From NCBI RefSeq assembly GCF_000283515.1, contig NC_015976.1, positions 3,999,501 through 4,063,500 on the forward strand: DNA of 64,000 nucleotides, given 5' to 3'. Position 1 is the first letter of the stretch; each line of letters opens with the position of its first letter. The position numbers and the translations under genes were made by a program. Below the pieces are notes generated by a model. It saw only the letters and a program-made list of their open reading frames with translations. It searched no databases and was not told the origin of the DNA. Below, piece by piece: positions 28,966-39,017 of the stretch. This DNA comes from Sphingobium sp. SYK-6. GTDB taxonomy: Bacteria > Pseudomonadota > Alphaproteobacteria > Sphingomonadales > Sphingomonadaceae.

Positions 28966-30492
28966 ATGAGTGCATTTGGACGAAAGAACGGTTTGGGCGG
29001 CAAGTCATCCTTCGGCGTGGCCCGCCCGATGCACGTCTCCGGCGCTTCGCCTTTTGCTTCCCCGGCCGCGCCTGCGGGCGGTGCTCAGTTTCCGCCGATT
29101 TCGCCCGATCAACCTCCCCTCGGCGGGCCGTCGGCGGGGGCTTCGGGCCTCGACCGCAATGCCGATGCCATGGGGCGGCTCAACGAACGGATGAATTCGG
29201 AGCACGCGCCGAACGAGCAGGCGCAGGGATTCGAGGCGAGCGTCCACAAGATCAAGGAGCAGGTGCTGCCGCGCCTGCTCGAGCGAGTCGATCCGGAAGC
29301 GGCGGCCACGCTCACCAAGGATGAGCTGGCCGAGGAATTCCGGCCGATCATCATGGAAGTGCTGGCCGAGCTCAAGCTGACGCTCAACCGGCGCGAGCAA
29401 TTCGCGCTCGAGAAAGTGCTGGTCGACGAACTGCTCGGCTTCGGCCCGCTGGAAGAGCTGCTGGCCGACCCGGAAGTCAGCGACATCATGGTCAATGGCC
29501 CGGAACAGACCTACATCGAGAAGAAGGGCAAGCTCCAGCTCGCGCAGATCCATTTCCGCGACGAGGAGCATCTTTTCCAGATCGCCCAGCGCATCGTGAA
29601 CCAGGTCGGCCGCCGCGTCGACCAGACCACGCCGCTGGCCGACGCCCGCCTGCCCGACGGAAGCCGCGTCAACGTCATCGTCCCGCCCCTTTCGCTGCGC
29701 GGCACAGCCATCTCCATCCGTAAATTCTCCGCCAAGCCGATCACGCTCGACATGATGGCCAAGGGCGGCTCGATGTCCGAGAAGATGGCGACCGCCCTGA
29801 AGATCGCCGGCGCCTGCCGGTTCAACATCGTCATTTCCGGCGGCACGGGCTCGGGCAAGACGACGATGCTCAACGCCCTTTCGAAGATGATCGACCCGGG
29901 CGAGCGCGTGCTCACCATCGAGGACGCGGCCGAACTGCGCTTGCAGCAGCCGCACTGGCTGCCGCTCGAAACGCGCCCGGCCAATCTGGAAGGCCAGGGC
30001 GCGATCACTATCGGCGACCTTGTGAAGAACGCCCTGCGTATGCGCCCGGACCGCATCATCCTGGGCGAAATTCGTGGCGCCGAGTGCTTCGACCTGCTCG
30101 CCGCCATGAACACGGGCCATGACGGCTCCATGTGTACGCTCCACTCCAACAGCCCGCGCGAATGCCTGGGCCGCATGGAGAACATGATCCTGATGGGCGA
30201 CATCAAGATCCCCAAGGAAGCCATCTCCAAGCAGATCGCCGATTCGGTGGACCTCATCGTCCAGGTGAAGCGCCTGCGCGACGGCTCGCGCCGCGTCACC
30301 AACATCACCGAAGTGATCGGCATGGAAGGCGAAGTGATCGTCACGCAGGAGCTGTTCAAATACGAGTATCTCGACGAGGATGCCGAGGGGCGGATCATCG
30401 GCGAGTACCGCTCGATGGGCTTGCGGCCCTACACGCTCGACAAGGCCCGGCAGTTCGGGTTCGACCAGGCCCTGCTCGACGCCTGCCTCTGA
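28966..30492 (+). CDS. cpaF: CpaF-type pilus/secretion ATPase
   Basis: A 508-residue hexameric ATPase of the type II/IV secretion superfamily. The N-terminal 100 residues are Pro/Gly-rich, then LDELLGFGPLEELLADPEVSDIMVNGP, Walker A GGTGSGKTTMLNAL (about residues 292-305), ALRMRPDRIILGEIRG, and MNTGHDGSMCTLHSNSPREC. CpaF drives Flp/tad pilus assembly in alphaproteobacteria. No other tad/cpa genes lie within the window, so this copy is separated from them. ATG 28966 (MSAFGRKNG) fits known CpaF starts better than 28954. Confidence 0.92.
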   Translation: MSAFGRKNGLGGKSSFGVARPMHVSGASPFASPAAPAGGAQFPPISPDQPPLGGPSAGASGLDRNADAMGRLNERMNSEHAPNEQAQGFEASVHKIKEQVLPRLLERVDPEAAATLTKDELAEEFRPIIMEVLAELKLTLNRREQFALEKVLVDELLGFGPLEELLADPEVSDIMVNGPEQTYIEKKGKLQLAQIHFRDEEHLFQIAQRIVNQVGRRVDQTTPLADARLPDGSRVNVIVPPLSLRGTAISIRKFSAKPITLDMMAKGGSMSEKMATALKIAGACRFNIVISGGTGSGKTTMLNALSKMIDPGERVLTIEDAAELRLQQPHWLPLETRPANLEGQGAITIGDLVKNALRMRPDRIILGEIRGAECFDLLAAMNTGHDGSMCTLHSNSPRECLGRMENMILMGDIKIPKEAISKQIADSVDLIVQVKRLRDGSRRVTNITEVIGMEGEVIVTQELFKYEYLDEDAEGRIIGEYRSMGLRPYTLDKARQFGFDQALLDACL

Positions 30493-30608
30493 AGCGGCCG
30501 GGCGGGGCGCGCCTGCGCCGGTCCACGCGAAGATTTCAGCGGCTTGCCCTTCCGAAGGCATTGCGACACTGTGCGGGCTACGCAACGCCCTGCCAGGAGA
30601 GAGCTGCC

Positions 30609-31415
30609 ATGTCCCCCTTCCCCATCCGAACCCTGTTTGCCGCTTTCGCGCTGACCGCCGGCGCGGGATCGACGGCGGCTTACGCCCAGTCTTCCGAGAG
30701 CCCGAAGGCCAGCGCCGACATCAAGGCCGCCGTCGCGGCGCCGGGCAGGACGCCGGCCAATGTCGCGCGGGACAAATATCGTCGTCCGGCCGAAACGCTG
30801 AGCTTTTTCGGCGTGCAAGGCGGGCAGACGATCGTCGAATATTTCCCGGCCGGCGGCTGGTACATGGAGATCCTCGCGCCGCTCACGGCAAAGGGCGGCG
30901 GCACCTATTACGGCGTGCAGCCGGCCGGCCGCTATCGCGACGCCGCACAGAAGACGGTCGACTCGAACCCGGCCCTTTCCGGCAAGGTGAAGCTCGTCGA
31001 GCTTGCGGACGTGCCCGCCGGGAGCGCGGACACGGTGCTGACGTTCCGCAACGTCCATAACATGGTGATGGGTGGCAACGCGCCGTCCGTTTTCTCGGCG
31101 TTCTTCCGGATGCTCAAGCCGGGCGGCGTGCTCGGCATCGTCGACCATCGCCTGCCGGAAGACAGGGACGTCGCGCTGGAGAAATCGAGCGGCTATCTCA
31201 AGGTCTCGACCGTCCGCAAGCTGGCCGAGGACGCGGGCTTCGTGCTGGATGCCAGCTCGGAAGTGAATGCCAATCCCAAGGACACGGCCGATTGGCCCAA
31301 GGGCGTCTGGACCCTGCCGCCCACCCTGCGGGAAGGGGACACGGACCGCGAGAAATATCTCGCCATCGGCGAGAGCGACCGGATGACCTTGCGCTTCCGC
31401 AAGCCGGCAGCCTGA
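30609..31415 (+). CDS. Exported class I methyltransferase-like protein
   Basis: The 268-residue product begins with a signal peptide (cleavage near AYAQS) and has AGGAG upstream of ATG 30609. The body resembles COG4798-type predicted methyltransferases: LSFFGVQGGQTIVEYFPAGGWYMEILAPL in the motif I position, ADTVLTFRNVHNM, and FRMLKPGGVLGIVDHRLPE. Motif I lacks the usual GxGxG and reads PAGGWY. Export would remove the protein from cytoplasmic SAM, so its function outside the cell membrane is unclear. A hairpin follows. Confidence 0.82.
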   Translation: MSPFPIRTLFAAFALTAGAGSTAAYAQSSESPKASADIKAAVAAPGRTPANVARDKYRRPAETLSFFGVQGGQTIVEYFPAGGWYMEILAPLTAKGGGTYYGVQPAGRYRDAAQKTVDSNPALSGKVKLVELADVPAGSADTVLTFRNVHNMVMGGNAPSVFSAFFRMLKPGGVLGIVDHRLPEDRDVALEKSSGYLKVSTVRKLAEDAGFVLDASSEVNANPKDTADWPKGVWTLPPTLREGDTDREKYLAIGESDRMTLRFRKPAA

Positions 31416-31429
31416 TCCACCGCGACGCG

Positions 31430-31463
31430 GGCGCCCCGCTCTCCCTCGGGGAGCGAGGGCGCC
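31430..31463 (+). terminator. Long hairpin after the methyltransferase-like gene
   Basis: GGCGCCC at 31430-31436 pairs with GGGCGCC at 31457-31463; the stem continues for eight more pairs with one bulged A and a three-base loop. It begins 15 bases past the stop. No T-run, so terminator function is probable but not certain. Confidence 0.55.
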
Positions 31464-31800
31464 TGACTGCGCGATCGATGACAGCGCGGGGCGTGATGAG
31501 TCGTGGCGCGGCGATACGGAATGGCGGGCGGTTTTCGTTCGATCGGTAGCGACCCCTGATCGATCGGTGTCGCCGGGAACGCCGGCTTGCTTGCTATCGA
31601 GCGCCGGACGCTGGCCAGAAGCTCGGCAGGCTTCACTCTCCTGACGGCAGTCCCTCCCTGCCGGCCGCGCTAGCGCATTGGGATATGCCCGCGATTCTGG
31701 TGCGCAGGCTGATGGACGACCTCGCATAGCGAAAGAGCGCGCACCCGGCGCATGATGGCGACGCCGCGCGCTCTATATCTGATTTGGCATCTCGGTCATG

Positions 31801-31827
31801 GCCGGAAAGCCGCTTGGGCTTCCCGGC
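31801..31827 (-). terminator. Hairpin after the PEP-CTERM protease gene
   Basis: Positions 31801-31811 pair with 31817-31827 over 11 positions (one mismatch) around a five-base loop, starting 16 bases beyond the protease stop. No T-run follows on the minus strand. Confidence 0.5.
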
Positions 31828-31842
31828 ATCATGATTTCGATG

Positions 31843-33033
31843 TCAGGCGCCGGCGAGCGCCGTGCGGCGGGCCCGGATGCGCAGCGCGCTACCGAGAATG
31901 CCGAAGCCGGCGATCATCTGCAGCCAGACGGCCGGTTCGGGGATCGGAGCGATCGCCGGAACCAGGTTGCCGAGGATGAAGTCCTTGTGGAGGTAAACCG
32001 GCACAAAGCCGCCGAACTCACCGCAGCTGCTGTTCAGCCCGGTGCGGCAGTCGCCCCAGGCCGTCCCGAACGACAGACCATAAGAGTTGATCGACGCCAG
32101 CTTGCCATCGACGAAGCCCGGACCACCCGAGTCACCGCCAGCGATGCCGGCCTCGCGCTCACCATGGCCGAGATCGCAGAAGACCGCGCCCGCGGCACCG
32201 GCAATGTTGCTCGCCTGCGCGATGCGGCAGGAAGCGTCATTGGCGGCAAGACCGCTGTCGAAGTCCGCGATGTAGGAATATTCGATCTGCGAGAAGGGCT
32301 CGTCCAGCACGGTCGCCCAGTTGGTGCCGAAGAGCTCGTCACCCAGACGGAAGTCATAGGTGTTGTCGCCTTCGCGCAGCCAGCCCGTCTGTGCGTCGTT
32401 GCCGAGCGCACCACCGACAGTCGAACGACCGCCATAACCGGCCACGTTGAAATCGACGCCGGTCAGGTCATTCTCGAAGTAGAAATCATAGCTCTGGGCG
32501 AAATCGGGCGCCGCCTGATCGAGGCGGAGCACGGCGATGTCATTGTGGTCGATCACTTCACCGGTGTAGAGCGGGTTCACGAAGATATCGCTGACCGAGA
32601 TCATCGACGACAGCGCGTTGAAGGGCACGCGAACGTCCCCGCTCGAACCGTCGTAGAAATAGGCGTCGACCGATGCCAGGCCGGCATCCGGCACGCCGCC
32701 GCTGCTGACGCAGTGAGCGGCCGTCACGATCGAGCGACGATCCGGCGCCAGCGAACCCGAGCAGATGAAGCGCGAGCCGTCATTGTAGGTCATGATGAGC
32801 GAAGCGACGCCTGCATGGACGCTGTAGTCCGGCAGGAAGGTCGGGTTGCCGCCACCCGAGGTCGGGCCGTCGGCGGTCGGGGTCATTGCGATGATGGTGT
32901 TCTGAGCGGTCCAGCTCATGTCGCCATAGGAGCCGGATGCCTTGTTTCCGGCCGCATGCGCAGCGCTGAGCGCCACGGGTGCGAGCAACGCAGCCGATAC
33001 AAAGGCCGCGCGCCTTACGAACTTGATAGTCAT
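31843..33033 (-). CDS. Secreted trypsin-like serine protease with PEPxxW-CTERM sorting signal
   Basis: ATG 33033 has GGGAGG upstream and gives 396 residues. A signal peptide ends near AHAAG. The S1 triad is complete: H107 (TAAHCVS), D165 (HNDIAVL) and S302 (GGDSGGPGF). The C-terminus has PEPAVW at 365-370, a short hydrophobic stretch LQMIAGFGILG, and a basic tail RIRARR: the three-part PEP-CTERM signal recognised by an exosortase, so the protease is probably processed and surface-attached or released with exopolysaccharide. Two palindromes lie upstream. The substrate is unknown. Confidence 0.88.
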   Translation of the reverse strand: MTIKFVRRAAFVSAALLAPVALSAAHAAGNKASGSYGDMSWTAQNTIIAMTPTADGPTSGGGNPTFLPDYSVHAGVASLIMTYNDGSRFICSGSLAPDRRSIVTAAHCVSSGGVPDAGLASVDAYFYDGSSGDVRVPFNALSSMISVSDIFVNPLYTGEVIDHNDIAVLRLDQAAPDFAQSYDFYFENDLTGVDFNVAGYGGRSTVGGALGNDAQTGWLREGDNTYDFRLGDELFGTNWATVLDEPFSQIEYSYIADFDSGLAANDASCRIAQASNIAGAAGAVFCDLGHGEREAGIAGGDSGGPGFVDGKLASINSYGLSFGTAWGDCRTGLNSSCGEFGGFVPVYLHKDFILGNLVPAIAPIPEPAVWLQMIAGFGILGSALRIRARRTALAGA

Positions 33034-33121
33034 GATGCCTCCCACTTTAGGTCCCACGACGCCGAGTCCCGTCGGCGTCCTTTAACCATGTTGCGACGCA
33101 AAAGCTGGGAGGTCAAGACGT

Positions 33122-33140
33122 GGTTAATAAGCTGTTAACC
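33122..33140. promoter_or_regulatory. Palindrome GGTTAA-N7-TTAACC, candidate operator
   Basis: A perfect 6-7-6 inverted repeat about 90 bases upstream of the protease start codon, in an AT-rich patch that stands out from the GC-rich surroundings. Candidate regulator-binding site; no regulator can be named. Confidence 0.4.
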
Positions 33141-33149
33141 GAGCAGGAT

Positions 33150-33164
33150 GTGCCACAGTGGCAC
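33150..33164. promoter_or_regulatory. Palindrome GTGCCAC-A-GTGGCAC, candidate operator
   Basis: A perfect 15-base palindrome with a single central base, ten bases beyond the first palindrome and about 117 bases upstream of the protease ATG. Its symmetry and position suggest a dimeric regulator site. It resembles the TGGCAC-containing boxes of sigma-54 promoters only partly, so that reading is not adopted. Confidence 0.4.
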
Positions 33165-33329
33165 GTTCGGAGCGCCGATCGGGGATAAGGCTGCTCGCAG
33201 GCCGCTCCCAAAGGCGACAAGGCGCCCGGTAAAAGCGACGTATTGAAGGCGCATGTGGAACTCGCGCGGGCAGTTGCGAACAAGCGTCAGCTGCCGCGTG
33301 GAGGAGTTCCTGCACCGGGAGAGGAGCAC

Positions 33330-33352
33330 GGGACGCCGCCGCGCGGCGCCCC
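33330..33352 (-). terminator. Hairpin after acnA
   Basis: GGG(A)CGCCGC pairs with GCGGCGCCC around a CGC loop, about nine bases after the acnA stop on the minus strand. No T-run. Confidence 0.45.
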
Positions 33353-33360
33353 GTTGCGGG

Positions 33361-36036
<2,676 letters not shown>

Positions 36037-36344
36037 CAGTTCTGTCTCCTCAATGTCTGTGTCGGACGCTCGGCGGAGGCGGGCTGAGCGGGCGGGCGAA
36101 CGCCGGGCGCTGCGTCTTCACCGCTGGGCCATAGCGCTTCAAGGCAGTGTGTCAACGGGCGCCCGGACAAGGACTGTGGGCGCGGCGCGAGAGGGTCATC
36201 CCCGATATTCCTCCGGCATGGAGGAAGTTTCCGGCTCTGCTCCGGGCTGCTCTTGAGCTTACGCCAAAACGGATCAAACAGGGTTCAAAAGTGATTTATT
36301 ATGGTACATAAAGTAAACAAACCAAATACATCTGGAGGGCGGAA
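36037..36344. other. 308-base divergent intergenic region between acnA and the regulator gene
   Basis: No gene seen. It should contain both promoters. A TTCCTCC-GGCAT-GGAGGAA hairpin lies near 36209-36227, and the AT-rich part at 36270-36330 contains a palindrome listed separately. Confidence 0.5.
36299..36311. promoter_or_regulatory. Palindrome TTATG-GTA-CATAA upstream of the regulator, candidate autoregulatory operator
   Basis: A perfect inverted repeat 33 bases before the regulator ATG, in the only AT-rich stretch of the region. Position overlaps where a promoter would lie, so self-control by the adjacent winged-helix protein is a reasonable guess. Confidence 0.4.
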
Positions 36345-37415
36345 ATGAGATCGGACTTTGAGGTCGGCCGGCCGGGCGAGAGAATCCCCCTCATGGCGAG
36401 CATCGGCAAGCCGGTGGCGCCAGCGGAAACGAATCGAAAAACCGCACTCGTGATCGGAGCCGGCACAAGGGCGTGCGCCCTTGCGCGCGCGGCCAGCGGG
36501 GTCGGATTTGGCTGCACCGAACCGGAAGAACCCCGGCATGCGCTCGCGCGGCTGGACAAAACGGCCCGGCTCGACCTCATGTTGCTGGACGCGCGCGGCT
36601 TCGAGGCGGCGGCACTTCTGGAAACCGGGGTGGCCGCCGGCCTGCTTGACCATGTGCGGCGCATGCAGGCCCGGCTGGTGGTCATCACGGACCTTGCCGG
36701 CATCGATCCCCTTCTCGCGGCGCTCGACGAGGGCGAGACCGCGTTTCTGTGCGAGCCGGAAGATGCCGACATCGCCGCGCTTCTTGTTCTGGCGGCCACG
36801 CGCGCGACGCACCGCAGCGGGTTCTGCGACTCGACGGGACAGAGCGAGAAGATGCGCCTGGAAGAACTCAGCGAGGAAGTGCGGCGCCTCACGGCGACCA
36901 TCGAACGCCTCACCGGACGACACAGGACTGCTTCTGAAGGGGGATCGCCAGACCGGTTCGCGGGACTCCGGACGACACGGACGGTGCCCAGCATGCCTGT
37001 GCATTTTCCGGCGAGCGGTGCGCCCGCCCGATCGACGCAGAGCCTTGATGAAACCGCACCAAGCCATGCCGAATTGCGCGCGCTGGTGCGGGCGCGGCGG
37101 ATGCGGGACCAGTTTCTCCCGGCCGACCTGTTCGGCGAACCGGCATGGGACATGATCCTCGATCTCATGGCCGCCCGCACGGCCGGGCAGCGCGTGTCCG
37201 TATCCAGCCTGTGCATCGCGGCCGCCGTTCCGCCCACGACGGCGCTCCGCTGGATACGCCACCTGACGGACCGGGGCATCTTCATCCGCATCGACGATCC
37301 CATGGATCGCCGGCGCGTGTTCATAGAACTCAGCGAGTCGGCCGCCGAGGCCGTCAGCGCCTGGGCACTTTCGGTACGCAAGAAAGGTGGCTTGCTTGCC
37401 CCGGGGTTTCACTGA
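36345..37415 (+). CDS. Regulator with degenerate receiver-like N-terminus and MarR-type winged helix
   Basis: The 356-residue protein has GGAGG before ATG 36345. Residues 32-152 look like a receiver fold: strand TALVIGAG, LDLMLLD ending at D82, LVVIT with T115, and AFLCEP. The acidic pair after strand 1 is absent and the usual Lys of strand 5 is replaced by E137, so phosphorylation is doubtful. A short coiled coil (168-192) leads through a linker to a winged helix (about 260-345) with VSVSSLCIAAAVPPTTALRWIRHL as recognition region and DDPMDRRRVFIELS as wing. Targets are unknown; a hairpin and tRNA-Val follow. Confidence 0.75.
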   Translation: MRSDFEVGRPGERIPLMASIGKPVAPAETNRKTALVIGAGTRACALARAASGVGFGCTEPEEPRHALARLDKTARLDLMLLDARGFEAAALLETGVAAGLLDHVRRMQARLVVITDLAGIDPLLAALDEGETAFLCEPEDADIAALLVLAATRATHRSGFCDSTGQSEKMRLEELSEEVRRLTATIERLTGRHRTASEGGSPDRFAGLRTTRTVPSMPVHFPASGAPARSTQSLDETAPSHAELRALVRARRMRDQFLPADLFGEPAWDMILDLMAARTAGQRVSVSSLCIAAAVPPTTALRWIRHLTDRGIFIRIDDPMDRRRVFIELSESAAEAVSAWALSVRKKGGLLAPGFH

Positions 37416-37432
37416 GCGCCGCGCTTGACCGG

Positions 37433-37457
37433 CGCCCCGATCGCCGCGATAGGGGCG
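37433..37457 (+). terminator. Hairpin between the regulator gene and tRNA-Val
   Basis: CGCCCC at 37433-37438 pairs with GGGGCG at 37452-37457, and ATCG/CGAT continue the stem after one mismatch, around a CCG loop. It lies 18 bases after the stop; no T-run. Confidence 0.45.
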
Positions 37458-37476
37458 GTGACCCGGACGGAGACGG

Positions 37477-37552
37477 GGGCGATTAGCTCAGTTGGTAGAG
37501 CGTCTCGTTTACACCGAGAATGTCGGCGGTTCGAGCCCGTCATCGCCCACCA
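37477..37552 (+). tRNA. tRNA-Val (anticodon UAC)
   Basis: A complete cloverleaf with encoded CCA: acceptor GGGCGAT with ATCGCCC, D arm GCTC-AGTTGGTAGA-GCG, anticodon stem TCTCG with CGAGA around the loop TTTACAC (anticodon TAC), T arm GGCGG-TTCGAGC-CCGTC, then ACCA. It reads GUA and related valine codons. No integrase or repeated 3' end was seen nearby. Confidence 0.97.
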
Positions 37553-37719
37553 TTCCTATCCGCCGCGTGTCGCCGCTCACACCGCGCGGCTGACGGGCGC
37601 GAGGCGTCCGGCAATCTCCTTCACCTCCGTTCTGTAGACTCCTGGCAGCCATGGTCTGGCCGCGCCTTGATGAGCATCCAATGCTTCCCTTCCAGGCGCA
37701 CGCCGGGGCCATCATCGTG

Positions 37720-38121
37720 TCAGCTTTCATGCTGCCAGCTCTTGAAGACGAATTCGAGACTGTAGCCATCCGGGTCTGCGACCTGCGCCGCGAAATAGCG
37801 AGGATCATAATGGAGCTGCGGGCCGGGTGCATGGATCTCCGATGCGCCGGCCGCCAGAGCCTCGGCATAAGCGGCGCGCACCATCGCTTCGGACCCGGCC
37901 ACGAAGCCGACATGGACGGCGCCGGGCGCCGCCGCACCCTCCCGCAGCCAGAAGAACATGCGGCCCCTGGCACCGAAGCCCTTGAGATCCGGATGCCCGG
38001 CCGGGCCAGCCTCGCCATCATAATCGAGGCGCGCGGTGATGCCGAGAACGGGAAGCACCCTCTCGTAAAAGACGAGCGAGCGATGGATGTCGCTCACGGT
38101 GAGGAAGATGTGATCGAGCAT
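37720..38121 (-). CDS. VOC-family (glyoxalase fold) protein
   Basis: ATG 38121 with GGGAG upstream gives 133 residues: MLDHIFLTVSDIHRSLVFYERVL, a central VHVGFVAGSEAMVRAAYAEAL, and PDGYSLEFVFK. These are the paired beta-alpha-beta-beta-beta modules of the vicinal oxygen chelate superfamily with candidate metal ligands H4 and the late Glu. Members include glyoxalases, dioxygenases and resistance proteins; the specific reaction is not evident. Upstream in-frame codons are unconserved. Confidence 0.85.
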   Translation of the reverse strand: MLDHIFLTVSDIHRSLVFYERVLPVLGITARLDYDGEAGPAGHPDLKGFGARGRMFFWLREGAAAPGAVHVGFVAGSEAMVRAAYAEALAAGASEIHAPGPQLHYDPRYFAAQVADPDGYSLEFVFKSWQHES

Positions 38122-38289
38122 GACGTCTCCCGGAGGAATGTTGGCGCTGGCCATCCAGATGGTCCGCGCCCTGATCGGCTGATTTTCCTGCGCCTGCAAG
38201 CGGGCCACTTGTCGGCGAGCAGCGCCTCGGACCTCACTTCATCTCGTCCCGGCCCCTCTGCGAAGGACTGCCTGCGCGGGAGATATGCT

Positions 38290-39015
38290 TCAATCGGGGC
38301 GTTCCCGGCCGAACGTGACAGGCACTTCGAACTGAAGCGCGTCTTCCGCCAGTTCCTCTGGCGGCGCCGGAAAGGGACTGGCCTGCCGGACGGACCGCAA
38401 GGCGATACCGTCGAGAAGCATGAGCCCGCTCGATTTCGTGACCTCGCACGAAATCAGCGCGCCGCCATGATCGAGCTGGAACCGGACTCGCACCGTACCC
38501 GCCATGCGCGTGGCGCGCGGGCGATGCGCCGCGATCTGCGCCCAGAGAATTTGCTGATAGGCCTGTAGGCGCGACGGCTCATCCGCCGATGGCGTGGTCT
38601 TCGGGGAAGGCACGGCGGGAGCGGACATCATCGACACGGCTGGGGCGGATGGCACCGCCGGAACAAGGGCAGGGAGCGGCACTGATCCCTCGAACGATCC
38701 GGCAGGCGGCTTCGCTTTGTCGCCGTGCAACGGCACCAACGATCTCTCGGCTCCGGGGGGCGCTGCGTCGCGGACCCCCTCGACGTGCCTCGTCTCGTGG
38801 CGAGGCAAGGGCTCCGCCAGCCGCGGCAGGGCAAAGACCCTGATAGCCTCTCCGCCTGACGCCACCGGCCGCGACGAAGGCGCCAGCAGGACGAGAAGCG
38901 CGACGAGCCCATGCACGGCAAGGGCCGCAACCATGGCGGCCGCCCGGCCCCCGCCCCGCCCGCCGAACGTCCGGCAAGCCGATCTGGCGGGCAGGGAGGG
39001 ACCGGGCGGCACCAT
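38290..39015 (-). CDS. TonB-family energy transducer dedicated to the adjacent receptor
   Basis: A 241-residue protein with one N-terminal membrane span (MVAALAVHGLVALLVLLAP, about residues 28-46), a Pro/Ala-rich periplasmic stretch, and a C-terminal TonB-like domain (AGTVRVRFQLDHGGALISCEVTKSSG). TonB passes proton-motive energy to outer-membrane receptors. Its ATG is two bases after the stop of the TonB-dependent receptor gene, so the two are surely co-transcribed and coupled. Confidence 0.85.
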   Translation of the reverse strand: MVPPGPSLPARSACRTFGGRGGGRAAAMVAALAVHGLVALLVLLAPSSRPVASGGEAIRVFALPRLAEPLPRHETRHVEGVRDAAPPGAERSLVPLHGDKAKPPAGSFEGSVPLPALVPAVPSAPAVSMMSAPAVPSPKTTPSADEPSRLQAYQQILWAQIAAHRPRATRMAGTVRVRFQLDHGGALISCEVTKSSGLMLLDGIALRSVRQASPFPAPPEELAEDALQFEVPVTFGRERPD

Positions 39016-39017
39016 CG

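Larger units (their letters stand above)
31416..31842. other. 427-base intergenic region between convergent genes
   Basis: No supported coding sequence. It holds one GC-rich hairpin at each end (31430-31463 and 31801-31827), listed separately, and a GATCGATCGG-type short repeat near 31540-31566. Nothing else recognisable. Confidence 0.5.
33034..33360. other. 327-base intergenic region upstream of the PEP-CTERM protease
   Basis: No supported gene. It holds the protease promoter region with two perfect palindromes (33122-33140 and 33150-33164) and, at the acnA end, a GC hairpin (33330-33352). Confidence 0.5.

Noticed and set aside
33150..33164. Sigma-54 type promoter reading of the TGGCAC palindrome
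   Set aside because: The needed TGC element at the right distance is not found; the perfect symmetry fits an operator better.
37477..37552. tRNA-Val as an integration site for a genomic island
   Set aside because: No integrase gene and no repeated tRNA 3' end were seen; both flanks look like ordinary chromosomal genes.
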